In this document: positions 49,386 to 58,394 of the stretch, piece by piece
Layout of the letters: each line of letters opens with the position of its first letter
How positions within the stretch are numbered: the first letter of the stretch is position 1
Assembly: GCF_030770395.1 (NCBI RefSeq)
Contig: NZ_CP132480.1
Coordinates: 5,855,425-5,919,424 of the forward strand
Direction: 5' to 3'
Origin: Telluria beijingensis
GTDB taxonomy: Bacteria; Pseudomonadota; Gammaproteobacteria; Burkholderiales; Burkholderiaceae_D
DNA length: 64,000 bases
Translations under genes and position numbers: made by a program
The notes under the pieces: generated by a model
Told to the model about the DNA's origin: nothing
The model's input: only the letters and a program-made list of their open reading frames with translations
Databases searched by the model: none

Positions 49386-50357
49386 ATGAACAAGCATCTC
49401 GCCCCCGCCATGCTGGCGCTCTGCGCCGGCGCCGCCCAGGCCCAGGCGCCCGTCGATACCGGTCCGACGGCCTTGATCGACGCCCTCAACGGCACCTTCG
49501 GCCAGCATGCCGGCATGCGCGCCTCGCATGCCAAGGGCTTTTGCGCCGTCGGCGAATTCATTCCGGCCAGGGGCGCCAGCGACATCGTGCACGGTCCGCT
49601 GTTCGCCCAGGCGCGCGTGCCCGCCAACCTGCGCTTCTCGGTCGGCGGCGGCAACCCGAAGGCCTCGGACAAGAGCCGCAGCGTGCGCGGCCTGTCGATG
49701 CGCCTCGCGGCCCAGGGTGAAACCTGGGACCTGCTCCTGATCTCGGAACCCGCCTTCTTCGCCGCCACCCCGGCCTCGTTCGTGAGCTTCCTGCAGGCGC
49801 GCGTGCCGGACCCCGCCACCGGCAAGCCCGACCCGGCCAAAGTCGCCGCCCACAATGCCGCGCATCCGGATGGCACACGCCAGCCGGCCCTGCTGGCCGC
49901 CCACGCGGCCCCCGCCTCGTACGCCAGCACGCCCTACTTCTCGAACAATGCCTTCGTGTTCAGCGACCGCCGCCAGCGCCTGCGGCATGCCCGCATCGTG
50001 GCCGAGCCGGATACCGGCATCGGGTACCTCAGCGCGGAACAGGAAAAGTCGCTGCCCGACCTGTTCCTGCACGACGAGTTGACGGGCCGCCTGGCGGCCG
50101 GCAACGTGGGCTTCACGCTGTACGCCCAGTTGCCGGCCGCGGGCGACGCGCTGCTCGACCCCAGCACCGTGTGGCAAGGCTCCGGCAAGGTCGAACTCGG
50201 GCGCCTGAAAGTCAGTGCGCTGGCCGCGAGCGATGCCTGCGACGGCGTGGTCTACATGCCGCTGGCGCTGCCGACGGGGATCGCGCCGAGCGACGATCCG
50301 ATCCTGCATGCCCGCAATGCCGCCTATGCCGTCTCGCTCGCGCGCCGCAGCAAATAG
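49386..50357 (+). CDS. Periplasmic catalase-like heme peroxidase
   Basis: 323 residues, much shorter than catalase. Signal peptide MNKHLAPAMLALCAGAAQAQA. Distal His in RASHAKGFCAVGEFIP and RFSVGGGNPKASDKSRSVRGLSMRL are family marks of SrpA-type catalase-related peroxidases; C-terminal DPILHARNAAYAVSLARR may carry the proximal Tyr. Detoxifies peroxides or organic substrates in the periplasm. The next gene (ECF sigma) starts inside its 3' end. Confidence 0.88.
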   Translation: MNKHLAPAMLALCAGAAQAQAPVDTGPTALIDALNGTFGQHAGMRASHAKGFCAVGEFIPARGASDIVHGPLFAQARVPANLRFSVGGGNPKASDKSRSVRGLSMRLAAQGETWDLLLISEPAFFAATPASFVSFLQARVPDPATGKPDPAKVAAHNAAHPDGTRQPALLAAHAAPASYASTPYFSNNAFVFSDRRQRLRHARIVAEPDTGIGYLSAEQEKSLPDLFLHDELTGRLAAGNVGFTLYAQLPAAGDALLDPSTVWQGSGKVELGRLKVSALAASDACDGVVYMPLALPTGIAPSDDPILHARNAAYAVSLARRSK

Positions 50358-50925
50358 CCGGCCGGACGCCGGCCCGTGGCAGGCGCTGGCCGCCGAGCGG
50401 CCATTCCTGCTGCGGCTGGCGCGGCTGCAGCTTGGCTCCCAGGCCGATGCCGAGGACGCGGTGCAGGAAACGCTGGTCGGCGCGGCGCGCGGCTGGCAGG
50501 GCTTCGCCGGCGCCTCGAGCCTGCGCAGCTGGCTGACCGGCATCCTGCGCCACAAGATCGTCGACCTGCTGCGCAGCCGGCGCCTGCAGCCGTGTGCGGA
50601 CGTCGCCGACGTGGCAGGCGACCACGCCGAATTCGACGCCCTGTTCACGCCCGACGGCGCCTGGCATCCCGACACCTTCGTCGACACGGTGTGCGGCGCG
50701 ACCGCGCTTGCCCAGCGCCAGCTGCTCGACATCGTCGAACTGTGCCTGCGCCGCCTGCCCGACGAGACGGCGCGCCTGTTCCTGATGCGCGAATACCTGG
50801 GCATGGAATTGAAGGAAATCGAGGAACACTGCATGCTGTCCAACGCCAACCTGCGCGTGGTGCTGTACCGCGCGCGCATGCGCCTGCGCGAGTGCGCGGT
50901 GCGCAGCTGGGGAGAACCCGAATGA
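50326..50925 (+). CDS. ECF-type RNA polymerase sigma factor
   Basis: 199 residues taking ATG 50326, inside the end of the catalase-like gene (32-nt overlap); ATGs at 50308 and 50317 are alternatives. Region 2: RPFLLRLARLQLGSQADAEDAVQETLVGAARGW; region 4: LRRLPDETARLFLMREYLGMELKEIEEHC then NLRVVLYRARMRLRECA. An insertion between regions (HAEFDALFTPDGAWHPDTF) is typical of one ECF branch. Directly followed by its likely anti-sigma factor. Confidence 0.88.
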   Translation: MPSRSRAAANSRPDAGPWQALAAERPFLLRLARLQLGSQADAEDAVQETLVGAARGWQGFAGASSLRSWLTGILRHKIVDLLRSRRLQPCADVADVAGDHAEFDALFTPDGAWHPDTFVDTVCGATALAQRQLLDIVELCLRRLPDETARLFLMREYLGMELKEIEEHCMLSNANLRVVLYRARMRLRECAVRSWGEPE

Positions 50926-51125
50926 GCGATCCGACCACCCCGGTCACCTGCCGCGACACGACCTGGCTCGTGTCCTGCGCCCGCGACGGCGCGCTCACGC
51001 CGGCACAGGCCAGCCAGCTGGCGGCCCATCTGTCAGGCTGCACTGTATGCCAGATAGCGTCGAAGCAGTTCGGCCAACTGTTCGGGCAGCTCGACACCCT
51101 GCTGGCGCGCGATCCACCCTCTTGA
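50922..51125 (+). CDS. Zinc-finger anti-sigma factor (short)
   Basis: 67 residues, start overlapping the sigma stop (ATGA). zf-HC2-like H-x3-C-x2-C in AAHLSGCTVC plus an upstream Cys (VSCARDG). No membrane segment, so a cytosolic, possibly redox-sensing anti-sigma. Confidence 0.82.
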   Translation: MSDPTTPVTCRDTTWLVSCARDGALTPAQASQLAAHLSGCTVCQIASKQFGQLFGQLDTLLARDPPS

Positions 51126-51147
51126 CTATTTGTATGTACACGTTATG

Positions 51148-51160
51148 ATTAGGACTCCTA
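51148..51160. promoter_or_regulatory. MarR-type operator, site D
   Basis: ATTAGGACTCCTA on the plus strand is the same palindrome (TTAGGANTCCTAA family) as sites A-C, 60 bp before the small CxxC protein gene. Confidence 0.55.
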
Positions 51161-51220
51161 CAATAAAGCCGGGAGCGCTTGCCGCTGCCGCCTTTGGCCA
51201 TTCCTGTCGAAAGCGCCACC

Positions 51221-51481
51221 ATGACCCAGCAATCATCTTCTCCCGCGGCCCATTCCCTGGACCGCGCCTCGACCATTCTCTACCACGACGGTTGCCGGCT
51301 CTGTCTCGACATCGCCCGCACCCTGGCCAGCGCGATGCCAGGCCTGGTCGTGGTCGACCTCGGCCTGCATCCGGACCTGGCCTGCCAGGCCGCTGCGCGC
51401 GGCGTCAGCGAGTTGCCCAGCCTGGTCATCGGCGCGAAAGTGCTGCCGGTGGCGCCGCACTCCGACCTGGCCCACGCCTAG
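51221..51481 (+). CDS. Small thioredoxin-fold CxxC protein
   Basis: 86 residues from MTQQSSSPAAHSLDRASTIL (a TTG 14 codons earlier is possible). TILYHDGCRLCLDIARTLA is the DxxCxxC opening of glutaredoxin-like/DUF393-like proteins and SELPSLVIGAKVLPV has the cis-Pro. Probable disulfide carrier in the peroxide regulon. Its stop overlaps that of the convergent 95-aa gene. Confidence 0.75.
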   Translation: MTQQSSSPAAHSLDRASTILYHDGCRLCLDIARTLASAMPGLVVVDLGLHPDLACQAAARGVSELPSLVIGAKVLPVAPHSDLAHA

Positions 51482-51765
51482 CGGATATCGACCCGCTGGT
51501 GGGGCTCGAACTCGTGGTAGATGTCGGGCTGGTGCAGCGGGATGTACATGTGCAGCCGCTTGCCGCGATGGTAGACCTCGCGCAGCGTATTGCACGCTTC
51601 CCAGGCGCGCTCGTAGGAATCGGCGATGTGCAGCACCGCCCACGGACTGTCGGGCGAACCTTCGCGGATCATTTCCACGTGGCGGATGTGGAAGAACGGT
51701 GCGAAGCTCTCGACGATGGCGCTTTCGCAGGCGTCGCCGTGCAGGCCGGACAGGATGACTTTCAT
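51478..51765 (-). CDS. Small RRM-like protein of the pta-ackA-fabI operon
   Basis: 95 residues from MKVILSGLHGDACESAIVES, preceded by AAGGAGAA. The order beta-alpha-beta-beta-alpha-beta (MKVILSGL ... FFHIRHVEMIRE ... PWAVLHIAD ... AWEACNTL ... RLHMYIP) looks like an RRM or BON/ferredoxin-like half. Last gene of the minus-strand pta-ackA-fabI run. No function known. Confidence 0.65.
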   Translation of the reverse strand: MKVILSGLHGDACESAIVESFAPFFHIRHVEMIREGSPDSPWAVLHIADSYERAWEACNTLREVYHRGKRLHMYIPLHQPDIYHEFEPHQRVDIR

Positions 51766-51776
51766 GGCGTTCTCCT

Positions 51777-52550
51777 TCAGGCGATGATGTTGAGGCCACC
51801 GTCGACATAGACGGTGCTGCCCGTCAGGCGGCGCGCGAAGTTCGATGCGAGATAGGCGCATACCTGGCCCACGTCGTCGATGTCGACCAGTTCGCCCAGC
51901 GGCGAGCGCGTTACCGCGTCGCGCAGCAGCAGGTCGAAATCCTTCAGGCCCGATGCCGCCCGGGTCTTGAGCGGCCCCGGCGAGATGGCGTGCACGCGGA
52001 TGTCGCGCGGGCCCAGCTCGTAGGCGAGATAACGGCAGCACGATTCCAGCGCCGCCTTCACCGGTCCCATCACGTTGTAGTTGGGGACCACCTTGTCGGC
52101 GCCGTGGTAACTCATCGCGAACATGCTGCCACCCTCGGTCATCAGGGGTGCGGCCAGCCTGGCCATGCGCACGAACGAGTGGCAGGACACGTCCATCGCC
52201 TGCAGGAAGCCATCGAGCGAACACTCGAGCAGGCCGCCCTGCAGGTCGGCCTTGGGCGCGAAGGCGATCGAATGGACCAGGATGTCGAGCCGCCCCTGCA
52301 GCGCGAGGTCGATGAACAGGCTGTCCATCTGCGCCGGCTCGCGCACGTCGAGCGGCAGCAGGCGCGCGCCCAGTTGCGCGGCAAGCGGTTCGACATGCGG
52401 CAGCGCCTTGTCATTCAGGTAGGTCAGCACGACCTCGGCGCCGAGCGCGTGGAAGGCCCGGGCGCAGCCCCAGGCGATCGAATGCTCGTTGGCGACGCCG
52501 ACCACCAGCGCGCGCTTGCCGGCCAGGATGGGGTGAAGCGATTGTGTCAT
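51777..52550 (-). CDS. fabI: Enoyl-ACP reductase FabI
   Basis: 257 residues from MTQSLHPILAGKRALVVGVA. NAD-binding GVANEHSIAWGCARAF and catalytic Tyr-x6-Lys in YNVMGPVKAALES. FabI reduces enoyl-ACP in fatty acid synthesis. Unusual to find it within a pta-ackA operon, so it may be a second, specialised FabI. Confidence 0.9.
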   Translation of the reverse strand: MTQSLHPILAGKRALVVGVANEHSIAWGCARAFHALGAEVVLTYLNDKALPHVEPLAAQLGARLLPLDVREPAQMDSLFIDLALQGRLDILVHSIAFAPKADLQGGLLECSLDGFLQAMDVSCHSFVRMARLAAPLMTEGGSMFAMSYHGADKVVPNYNVMGPVKAALESCCRYLAYELGPRDIRVHAISPGPLKTRAASGLKDFDLLLRDAVTRSPLGELVDIDDVGQVCAYLASNFARRLTGSTVYVDGGLNIIA

Positions 52551-53743
52551 GCGGCCTCCAGTAATTCGTAAGTGTGGCGCGCGATCATGCGTTCTTCTTC
52601 GGCCGGCACCAGCCATACCGACACCCGGCTGCCGGCCGTGCTGATGCGCGCGACCCCGGCCGGATTGGCGGCGTTGGCCGCGGGATCGAGCTCGACGCCG
52701 AGCCAGGCGGCGTCGCGGCACACGGCGGCGCGCAGCCGCGCGCTGTTCTCGCCGATGCCGCCCGAGAACACCAGCGCATCGAGCCCTTGGATACTGGCCG
52801 CCAGCGAACCGAGTTCTCGCCCTATCCGGTAGACCAGCAGGTCGATCGCAAGTTGCGCGCGCGGGTCGCTGCTCGCTTCCAGCACGCGCATATCGGACGA
52901 CAGGCCGGACACGCCCAGCAGGCCGGATTCCTGGTACATCAGGCGCTGCACGCCGGCGACGCTCATGCCCTGCTCCTCGATCAGGTAGATCACCACGCCC
53001 GGGTCGAGCGCGCCGCAGCGCGTGCCCATCGGCAGGCCGTCGACGGCGGTGAAGCCCATCGTGCTGGCCATGCTGCGCCCGCCGCGCATGGCGCACATGC
53101 TGGCGCCGTTGCCGAGGTGGGCGGCGACCACGCGCGCGTCCTGCAGCGCCGGATCGTGCAGCGGCAAGGTAGCCGCGATGTGCTCGTACGACAGGCCGTG
53201 GAAGCCGTAGCGGCGGATGCCGAGGTCGGTGATCGCCGGCGGCAGCGCGAAGGCCCGGGCCAGCGCCGGCTGCGCCGTGTGGAAGGCGGTGTCGAAGCAC
53301 CCCACTTGCGGCAGGCCGGGCGCCAGCGCCATCAAGGCGCGCACCGGCGCCAGGTTGTGCGGCAGGTGCAGCGGTGCGAGCGGCACCAGCCGCTCCAGGC
53401 GCTCGAGCACCGCTTCGTCGAGCCGCTGCGGGCCGCTGTAGTCGACGCCGCCGTGCACGATGCGGTGGCCCACCGCGCGCACCCGGTAGCCATCCAGTTC
53501 ACGCGCGGCGAAATCGATCAGGAAGGCCATGCCGGCGTGGTGGTCCAGGGCCTCTGGCCAGCGCTGTTCGCCGACCGTGGCGCCATCGGCGTCCTGGGCG
53601 CTGAAGCGGGTAGCGCCGCGGTACAGGTTCTCGATCCTGCCCTTGAAGGCCAGCGCCAGGCCGGGCAGCACATGGACCGAGAACTTGATGCTGGACGAAC
53701 CGGCGTTGATGACCGCGATGCAGTCCGTGCTGGCGGTCGTCAT
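52547..53743 (-). CDS. ackA: Acetate kinase
   Basis: 398 residues. Interconverts acetyl-phosphate and acetate. ASKHA motifs: VINAGSSSIKFSVH (phosphate 1), AHLGNGASMCAM (phosphate 2), VFSGGIGENSARLR (adenosine), and RRYGFHGLSYEHI (catalytic His). Overlaps fabI by ATGA; 1 bp after pta. Confidence 0.96.
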   Translation of the reverse strand: MTTASTDCIAVINAGSSSIKFSVHVLPGLALAFKGRIENLYRGATRFSAQDADGATVGEQRWPEALDHHAGMAFLIDFAARELDGYRVRAVGHRIVHGGVDYSGPQRLDEAVLERLERLVPLAPLHLPHNLAPVRALMALAPGLPQVGCFDTAFHTAQPALARAFALPPAITDLGIRRYGFHGLSYEHIAATLPLHDPALQDARVVAAHLGNGASMCAMRGGRSMASTMGFTAVDGLPMGTRCGALDPGVVIYLIEEQGMSVAGVQRLMYQESGLLGVSGLSSDMRVLEASSDPRAQLAIDLLVYRIGRELGSLAASIQGLDALVFSGGIGENSARLRAAVCRDAAWLGVELDPAANAANPAGVARISTAGSRVSVWLVPAEEERMIARHTYELLEAA

Positions 53744-53744
53744 G

Positions 53745-54695
53745 TCAGCGCACCGCCACTTGCGCGCTGGCCAGCTGGTGGCGCGCCAGCAGCACCGCCA
53801 CCGCGCACGAGGCCAGGCGCGCCGCCACCGTGTCGGCGCGGCTGGTCAGGATCAGCGGCACGCGCGCGCCGAGCACGATGCCGGCGGCGGCCGCGCCGGC
53901 GATGAAGCTCAGGCTCTTGGCCAGCATATTGCCGGCTTCGAGGTCGGGCGCCACCAGCACGTTGGCGCGGCCCGCGACCGGCGACACCAGGCCCTTGACC
54001 GCGGCAGCCTGCGGGTCGATCGCATTGTCCATCGCCAGCGGGCCGTCGACGATGGCGCCGGTAATCTGGCCGCGGTCGGCCATCTTGCACAGGGCGGCGG
54101 CGTCGATCGTCGACGGCATCTTGTCGCTCACGGTTTCCACCGCCGCCAGGATCGCCACCCGCACGCCGTCGAAGCCGAGCACCCGGGCCAGGTCGATTGC
54201 GTTCTGCACGATGTCGCGCTTGGCGGCCAGGTCGGGGATGATGTTGATGGCCGCGTCGGTGATGATCAGGGGTTCGCCGCGGCCCGGCACGTCCATCACG
54301 AAGCAGTGGCTCAGGCGCCGCGCGGTGCGCAGGCCGGTGGCGCCGTGCACCACCGCGCCCATCAATTCGTCGGTATGCAGGCTGCCCTTCATCAGGACCG
54401 CGGCCCTGCCCTCGCGCACCAGTTCGACCGCGCGCGCGGCCGAGGCATGGCTGTGCTGCGTATCGACCAGCGGCAGCGCCCCGATGTCGAGACCGGCCGC
54501 TTCGGCGGCGGCATGGATGCGCGCGCGCGGGCCGACCAGGATCGGCGCCACCAGGCCGATGCGTGCCGCGTCGAGCGCTGATTCCAGCGCATAGCGGTCA
54601 CAGGCATGCGCCACGGCCACCGTCACCGGACCCTGTTCGCGCGCGGCGGCGATCAGCCGGTCGTAATAGGGATGCGTGGTGTTCACTGCTTCCAT
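53745..54695 (-). CDS. Phosphate acetyl/butyryltransferase
   Basis: 316 residues; PTA_PTB fold. Motifs: LVGPRARIHAAAEAAG, LMKGSLHTDELMGAVV, ADGP-like IVDGPLAMDNAI, VLVAPDLEAGNMLAKSL and GARVPLILTSRADT. Shorter than the long Pta, so the Ptb/short-Pta type. Works with AckA between acyl-CoA and acyl-phosphate. Start preceded by AAGGAGAGG. First gene of the operon ending in the RRM-like gene. Confidence 0.92.
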   Translation of the reverse strand: MEAVNTTHPYYDRLIAAAREQGPVTVAVAHACDRYALESALDAARIGLVAPILVGPRARIHAAAEAAGLDIGALPLVDTQHSHASAARAVELVREGRAAVLMKGSLHTDELMGAVVHGATGLRTARRLSHCFVMDVPGRGEPLIITDAAINIIPDLAAKRDIVQNAIDLARVLGFDGVRVAILAAVETVSDKMPSTIDAAALCKMADRGQITGAIVDGPLAMDNAIDPQAAAVKGLVSPVAGRANVLVAPDLEAGNMLAKSLSFIAGAAAAGIVLGARVPLILTSRADTVAARLASCAVAVLLARHQLASAQVAVR

Positions 54696-54756
54696 TGCCT
54701 CTCCTTGTACCTGGACCGGTCAATGGTAGCATCGCATGATCGCAAAACAACCAATT

Positions 54757-54775
54757 TATGCTGCAATGCAGCATA
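54757..54775. promoter_or_regulatory. Perfect palindrome operator between pta and isochorismatase genes
   Basis: TATGCTGCAATGCAGCATA is a perfect 19-base palindrome in the divergent intergenic region. The CTGC-N3-GCAG core resembles binding sites reported for PhaR, the polyhydroxybutyrate regulator, as remembered. It is well placed to control both directions. Confidence 0.65.
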
Positions 54776-54806
54776 CCTTAATCTGGTTCAAGGAAATCCA
54801 GGATCA

Positions 54807-55364
54807 ATGACGATGAATGCAATCGACGCCGGGGCCAGCAGCCTGGTCCTGGTCGACTACCAGGCCCGCCTCATGCCGGCCATCCACGGCGCCGACGACG
54901 TCGTCGCCAAGGCGCTGGTGCTGGCGCGCGCGGCGGCGCTGCTGGACGTGCCGACGATAGGGACCGAACAGAATCCCGAGCGGCTCGGCCCGAATACCGA
55001 GGCGCTGGCGCGGGTGTGCCGGCACACGGTATCGAAGACGCACTTCGGCGCCTGCGAGGATGGCTTGCAGGCGGCGCTGGAGGCACAGGCGCCGGGCCGC
55101 CAGCAGGTGGTGATTGCCGGCTGCGAGGCCCATGTCTGCATGCTGCAGACGGCGCTGGGTCTGTTGCGCGCCGGCCGCGACGTGTATGTGGTGGAAAACG
55201 CCAGCGGCTCGCGCCGGCCGCTGGATCACGCCGCCGCCATGCGCCGCCTGGCGCAAGCCGGCGCCACGATCGTGACGCACGAGATGGTGCTGTTCGAATG
55301 GCTGCACGATTGCCGGCATCCGCGTTTCCGCGAGGTGCTGGCGCTGATCAAGGCAGAAACCTAG
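54807..55364 (+). CDS. Isochorismatase-family hydrolase
   Basis: 185 residues (ATG 54813 is an alternative). Catalytic triad: Asp in LVLVDYQAR, Lys in VSKTHFGAC, Cys in VIAGCEAHVCMLQTALGL. YcaC-like nicotinamidase/isochorismatase fold; substrate unknown. Its 3' end overlaps the arsR stop by four bases. Confidence 0.9.
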   Translation: MTMNAIDAGASSLVLVDYQARLMPAIHGADDVVAKALVLARAAALLDVPTIGTEQNPERLGPNTEALARVCRHTVSKTHFGACEDGLQAALEAQAPGRQQVVIAGCEAHVCMLQTALGLLRAGRDVYVVENASGSRRPLDHAAAMRRLAQAGATIVTHEMVLFEWLHDCRHPRFREVLALIKAET

Positions 55365-55693
55365 GCGCGGGGCCAGCACCCGCCGTCGGGCGCATCGATG
55401 CCGCAGGGGACGCCGGCGCAGCAGTTCTCGGTGAGGAAGCCGACCAGCGCATTCATGGTGTCGAACTGGGCGGTATAGATGACGAAGCGGCCTTCCTGGC
55501 GCGCCGTCGCCAGGTTGGCATGCGCCAGCTCCTTCAGGTGGAAAGATAACGCCGACGAGGCGATGCCCAGCTCTTCGCCGATCTTCCCGGCAGGCAGGCC
55601 CGACAGGCCGGCCTGGATCAGCAGGCGGAAAATCGCCAGCCGCGATTCCTGGGCCAGGGCGGCGAGCGCCGCCAGTACGTGTTTCGTTTCCAT
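55361..55693 (-). CDS. arsR: Arsenic-responsive repressor ArsR
   Basis: 110 residues from METKHVLAALAALAQESRL (upstream starts at 55705 and a GTG at 55726 possible). SmtB/ArsR winged helix: KIGEELGIASSALSFHLKEL. The C-terminal ENCCAGVPCG supplies three Cys as in the Acidithiobacillus-type ArsR As(III) site. Divergent from arsC-arsB-arsH, 98 bp away; that gap must hold the operator. Confidence 0.93.
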   Translation of the reverse strand: METKHVLAALAALAQESRLAIFRLLIQAGLSGLPAGKIGEELGIASSALSFHLKELAHANLATARQEGRFVIYTAQFDTMNALVGFLTENCCAGVPCGIDAPDGGCWPRA

Positions 55694-55791
55694 GGTCGAC
55701 GTCATCCAGTTGAACAATTCCAGCACCTGGATTATAGTGCACCATCATCTCAATATCTATTGAACTATTGAGATTAACCCGACTTCCTTCC

Positions 55792-56277
55792 ATGCCCATG
55801 AACTTCCTGTTTCTCTGCACCGGCAACTCGTGCCGCTCGATCCTGAGCGAAGCCGTGTTCAACCACCTCGCGCCGGCCGGCCTCCAGGCCATCAGCGCCG
55901 GCAGCCAGCCCACCGGCAGGCTCAACCTGGGTGCGGTCGACCAGCTGCGGCGCCACGGCATCGGGGTCGACGGCTACGCCAGCAAATCGTGGCACGATCT
56001 GCCGCTCACGCCCGATGTGGTGGTGACGGTCTGCGGCAATGCGGCCGGCGAGACCTGCCCGGCCTACCTGGGCAATGTGGTGCGCACGCATTGGGGCCTG
56101 GACGACCCGGGCGAAGTCCGAGGCAGCACCGAAGAAGTGGAAGCAGCGTTCGAGCAGACGTACCGGATCGTGCTGGCCCGCACCCGGGCCCTGTTCGCGC
56201 TGCCGCTGGCCGACCTGGCCGCCGACCGCGCAGCCCTGAAGCTGGCGCTGGACCGCATCGGCGCGATACTGCCGTGA
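55792..56277 (+). CDS. arsC: Arsenate reductase, LMW-phosphatase type
   Basis: 161 residues (ATG 55798 is equally likely). P-loop CTGNSCRS near the N-terminus; two further Cys in [16 protein letters not shown] form the thioredoxin-linked relay. Reduces As(V) to As(III) for export. 13 bp before arsB. Confidence 0.94.
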   Translation: MPMNFLFLCTGNSCRSILSEAVFNHLAPAGLQAISAGSQPTGRLNLGAVDQLRRHGIGVDGYASKSWHDLPLTPDVVVTVCGNAAGETCPAYLGNVVRTHWGLDDPGEVRGSTEEVEAAFEQTYRIVLARTRALFALPLADLAADRAALKLALDRIGAILP

Positions 56278-56290
56278 ACGCGGCCCGTCC

Positions 56291-57571
56291 ATGCTGAGCG
56301 CCTCGCTCATCTTCCTCGCCACGCTGGTGCTGGTGATCTGGCAGCCGCGCGGGCTGGGCATCGGCTGGAGCGCCGCCGCCGGCGCGCTGGCTGCCCTGCT
56401 GGCCGGGGTGGTCCAGCTGTCCGACATCCCGGTGGTCTGGGGCATCGTCTGGAATGCCACCGGCGCCTTCGTCGCCGTGATCGTCATCAGCCTGCTGCTC
56501 GACCGCGCCGGTTTCTTCGAATGGGCGGCGCTGCACGTGGCGCGCTGGGGCAACGGTGACGGCCGGCGCCTGTTCGTGCTGCTGGTGCTGCTCGGGGCGG
56601 CGGTCGCGGCGATCTTCGCCAACGATGGCGCGGCGCTGATCCTGACGCCGATCGTGATCGCCATGCTGGCCGCGCTGCGCTTTTCGCCGCGCGCCACGCT
56701 CGCTTTCGTGATGGCGGCCGGCTTCATCGCCGATACCGCCAGCCTGCCGCTGGTGGTGTCGAACCTGGTCAACATCGTCTCGGCCGACTACTTCGGCATC
56801 GGCTTCGCGCGCTACGCGGCGGTCATGGTCCCGGTCAACCTGGTGTCGGTGGCGGCCACCCTGGCCGTCCTCTACCTGTTCTTCCGGCGCGACATCCCGC
56901 GCGACTACGACCTCGCCCAGTTGCACCGTCCAGCCGACGCGATCCACGACCGCGCCACCTTCATCGCCGGCTGGTGGGTGCTGGCGCTGCTGCTGGCAGG
57001 CTTTTTCGTGCTCGATGCGGCTGGCGTGCCGATCAGCGCCGTGGCGGCCGGCGGCGCCGCCATCCTGGTCGGCGTCGCCGCGCGCGGCCGCCGCATTCCG
57101 GTGGGAGAGGTGCTGCGCGGGGCGCCATGGCAGGTGGTGGTGTTCTCGCTAGGGATGTACCTGGTGGTGTACGGCCTGCGCAATGCGGGGCTGACCGACA
57201 CCCTGGCCGCCCTGCTCGAACGCTGCGCCGCGCTCGGCGTCTGGGGCGCGGCGCTGGGCACCGGCTTCATCGCCGCAGCGCTGTCTTCCATCATGAACAA
57301 TATGCCGGCGGTGCTGGCCGGCGCGCTGGCGATCGACGCCACGGCCACCCACGGCGCAGTGCGCGAGGCGATGATCTACGCGAACGTGATCGGCAGCGAT
57401 CTCGGGCCCAAGATCACGCCGATCGGCAGCCTCGCCACCCTGCTCTGGCTGCATGTCCTGGCGAGCAAGGGCATCCGCATCTCGTGGGGCTATTACTTCC
57501 GTGTCGGCCTGGCGCTCACCTTGCCGATCCTGTTGCTCACGCTGTGCGCGCTGGCGCTGCGCCTGGGCTGA
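56291..57571 (+). CDS. arsB: Arsenite efflux permease ArsB
   Basis: 426 residues, 11-12 membrane helices. ArsB/ion-transporter superfamily: [53 protein letters not shown] and [22 protein letters not shown]. Exports As(III). No arsA is present, so it works as a secondary transporter. Confidence 0.95.
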   Translation: MLSASLIFLATLVLVIWQPRGLGIGWSAAAGALAALLAGVVQLSDIPVVWGIVWNATGAFVAVIVISLLLDRAGFFEWAALHVARWGNGDGRRLFVLLVLLGAAVAAIFANDGAALILTPIVIAMLAALRFSPRATLAFVMAAGFIADTASLPLVVSNLVNIVSADYFGIGFARYAAVMVPVNLVSVAATLAVLYLFFRRDIPRDYDLAQLHRPADAIHDRATFIAGWWVLALLLAGFFVLDAAGVPISAVAAGGAAILVGVAARGRRIPVGEVLRGAPWQVVVFSLGMYLVVYGLRNAGLTDTLAALLERCAALGVWGAALGTGFIAAALSSIMNNMPAVLAGALAIDATATHGAVREAMIYANVIGSDLGPKITPIGSLATLLWLHVLASKGIRISWGYYFRVGLALTLPILLLTLCALALRLG

Positions 57572-57586
57572 CCTTCGACGATCACC

Positions 57587-58303
57587 ATGGACCAGATTCC
57601 CGACCTTCCCCATATCGACCCGGCACGCCTCGCCCTGCCTTCTGCCGAACGACTCGTCCCGGCCGACCGGCTCGACCACCCGCCACGCATCCTGATGCTG
57701 TATGGCTCGCTGCGCGAGCGTTCCTTCAGCCGCCTGTTGACCGAGGAAGCGGCGCGCATCCTGCGCCACTTCGGCGCCGAAGTGAAGATCTACGATCCGG
57801 CCGGATTGCCGCTGGTGGGCAGCGTGGCGGACACCCACCCGAAGGTGGTCGAGCTGCGCGAACTATGCATCTGGTCGGAAGGCCAGGTATGGTGCAGCCC
57901 CGAACGCCACGGCGCGGTGACGTCGGTCTTCAAGAACCAGGTCGACTGGATCCCGCTCGAGCAGGGTTCGGTGCGGCCGAGCCAGGGGAAGACCCTCGCC
58001 GTGATGCAGGTCTGTGGCGGCTCGCAGAGCTTCAACGTGGTCAACACCCTGCGCCTGCTGGGCCGCTGGATGCGCATGTTCACGATTCCGAACCAGTCGT
58101 CGGTGCCGATGGCGTACAAGGAATTCGGCGACGACGACCGCATGCTCCCGTCGGCCTACTACGAGCGCGTGGTCGATGTGATGGAAGAGCTGTACAAGAT
58201 CACGCTGCTAATGCGCGGCAGCAGCGCCTACCTGACGGAGCGCTACAGCGAGCGCAGCGCGCGTGCGAACCGGGCGATCGATCGCCAGATCGCGCGCTTG
58301 TGA
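57587..58303 (+). CDS. arsH: ArsH NADPH-dependent flavin oxidoreductase
   Basis: 238 residues. Flavodoxin-like FMN reductase with [40 protein letters not shown] and [17 protein letters not shown]. Oxidises trivalent methyl/aryl arsenicals and may raise redox capacity. 15 bp after arsB. Confidence 0.95.
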   Translation: MDQIPDLPHIDPARLALPSAERLVPADRLDHPPRILMLYGSLRERSFSRLLTEEAARILRHFGAEVKIYDPAGLPLVGSVADTHPKVVELRELCIWSEGQVWCSPERHGAVTSVFKNQVDWIPLEQGSVRPSQGKTLAVMQVCGGSQSFNVVNTLRLLGRWMRMFTIPNQSSVPMAYKEFGDDDRMLPSAYYERVVDVMEELYKITLLMRGSSAYLTERYSERSARANRAIDRQIARL

Positions 58304-58394
58304 TCCGCCGCGCATGAACTTCGCGAACCGGTCATCGCCACGCTGGACAACGCTCGCGGATTTCTTATGATGTGAAGTCCCGACCCTGGCCTGC

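Noticed and set aside
55792..56277. Protein tyrosine phosphatase (Wzb-like) instead of ArsC
   Set aside because: The fold is shared, but the extra Cys pair and arsR/arsB/arsH neighbours identify an arsenate reductase.
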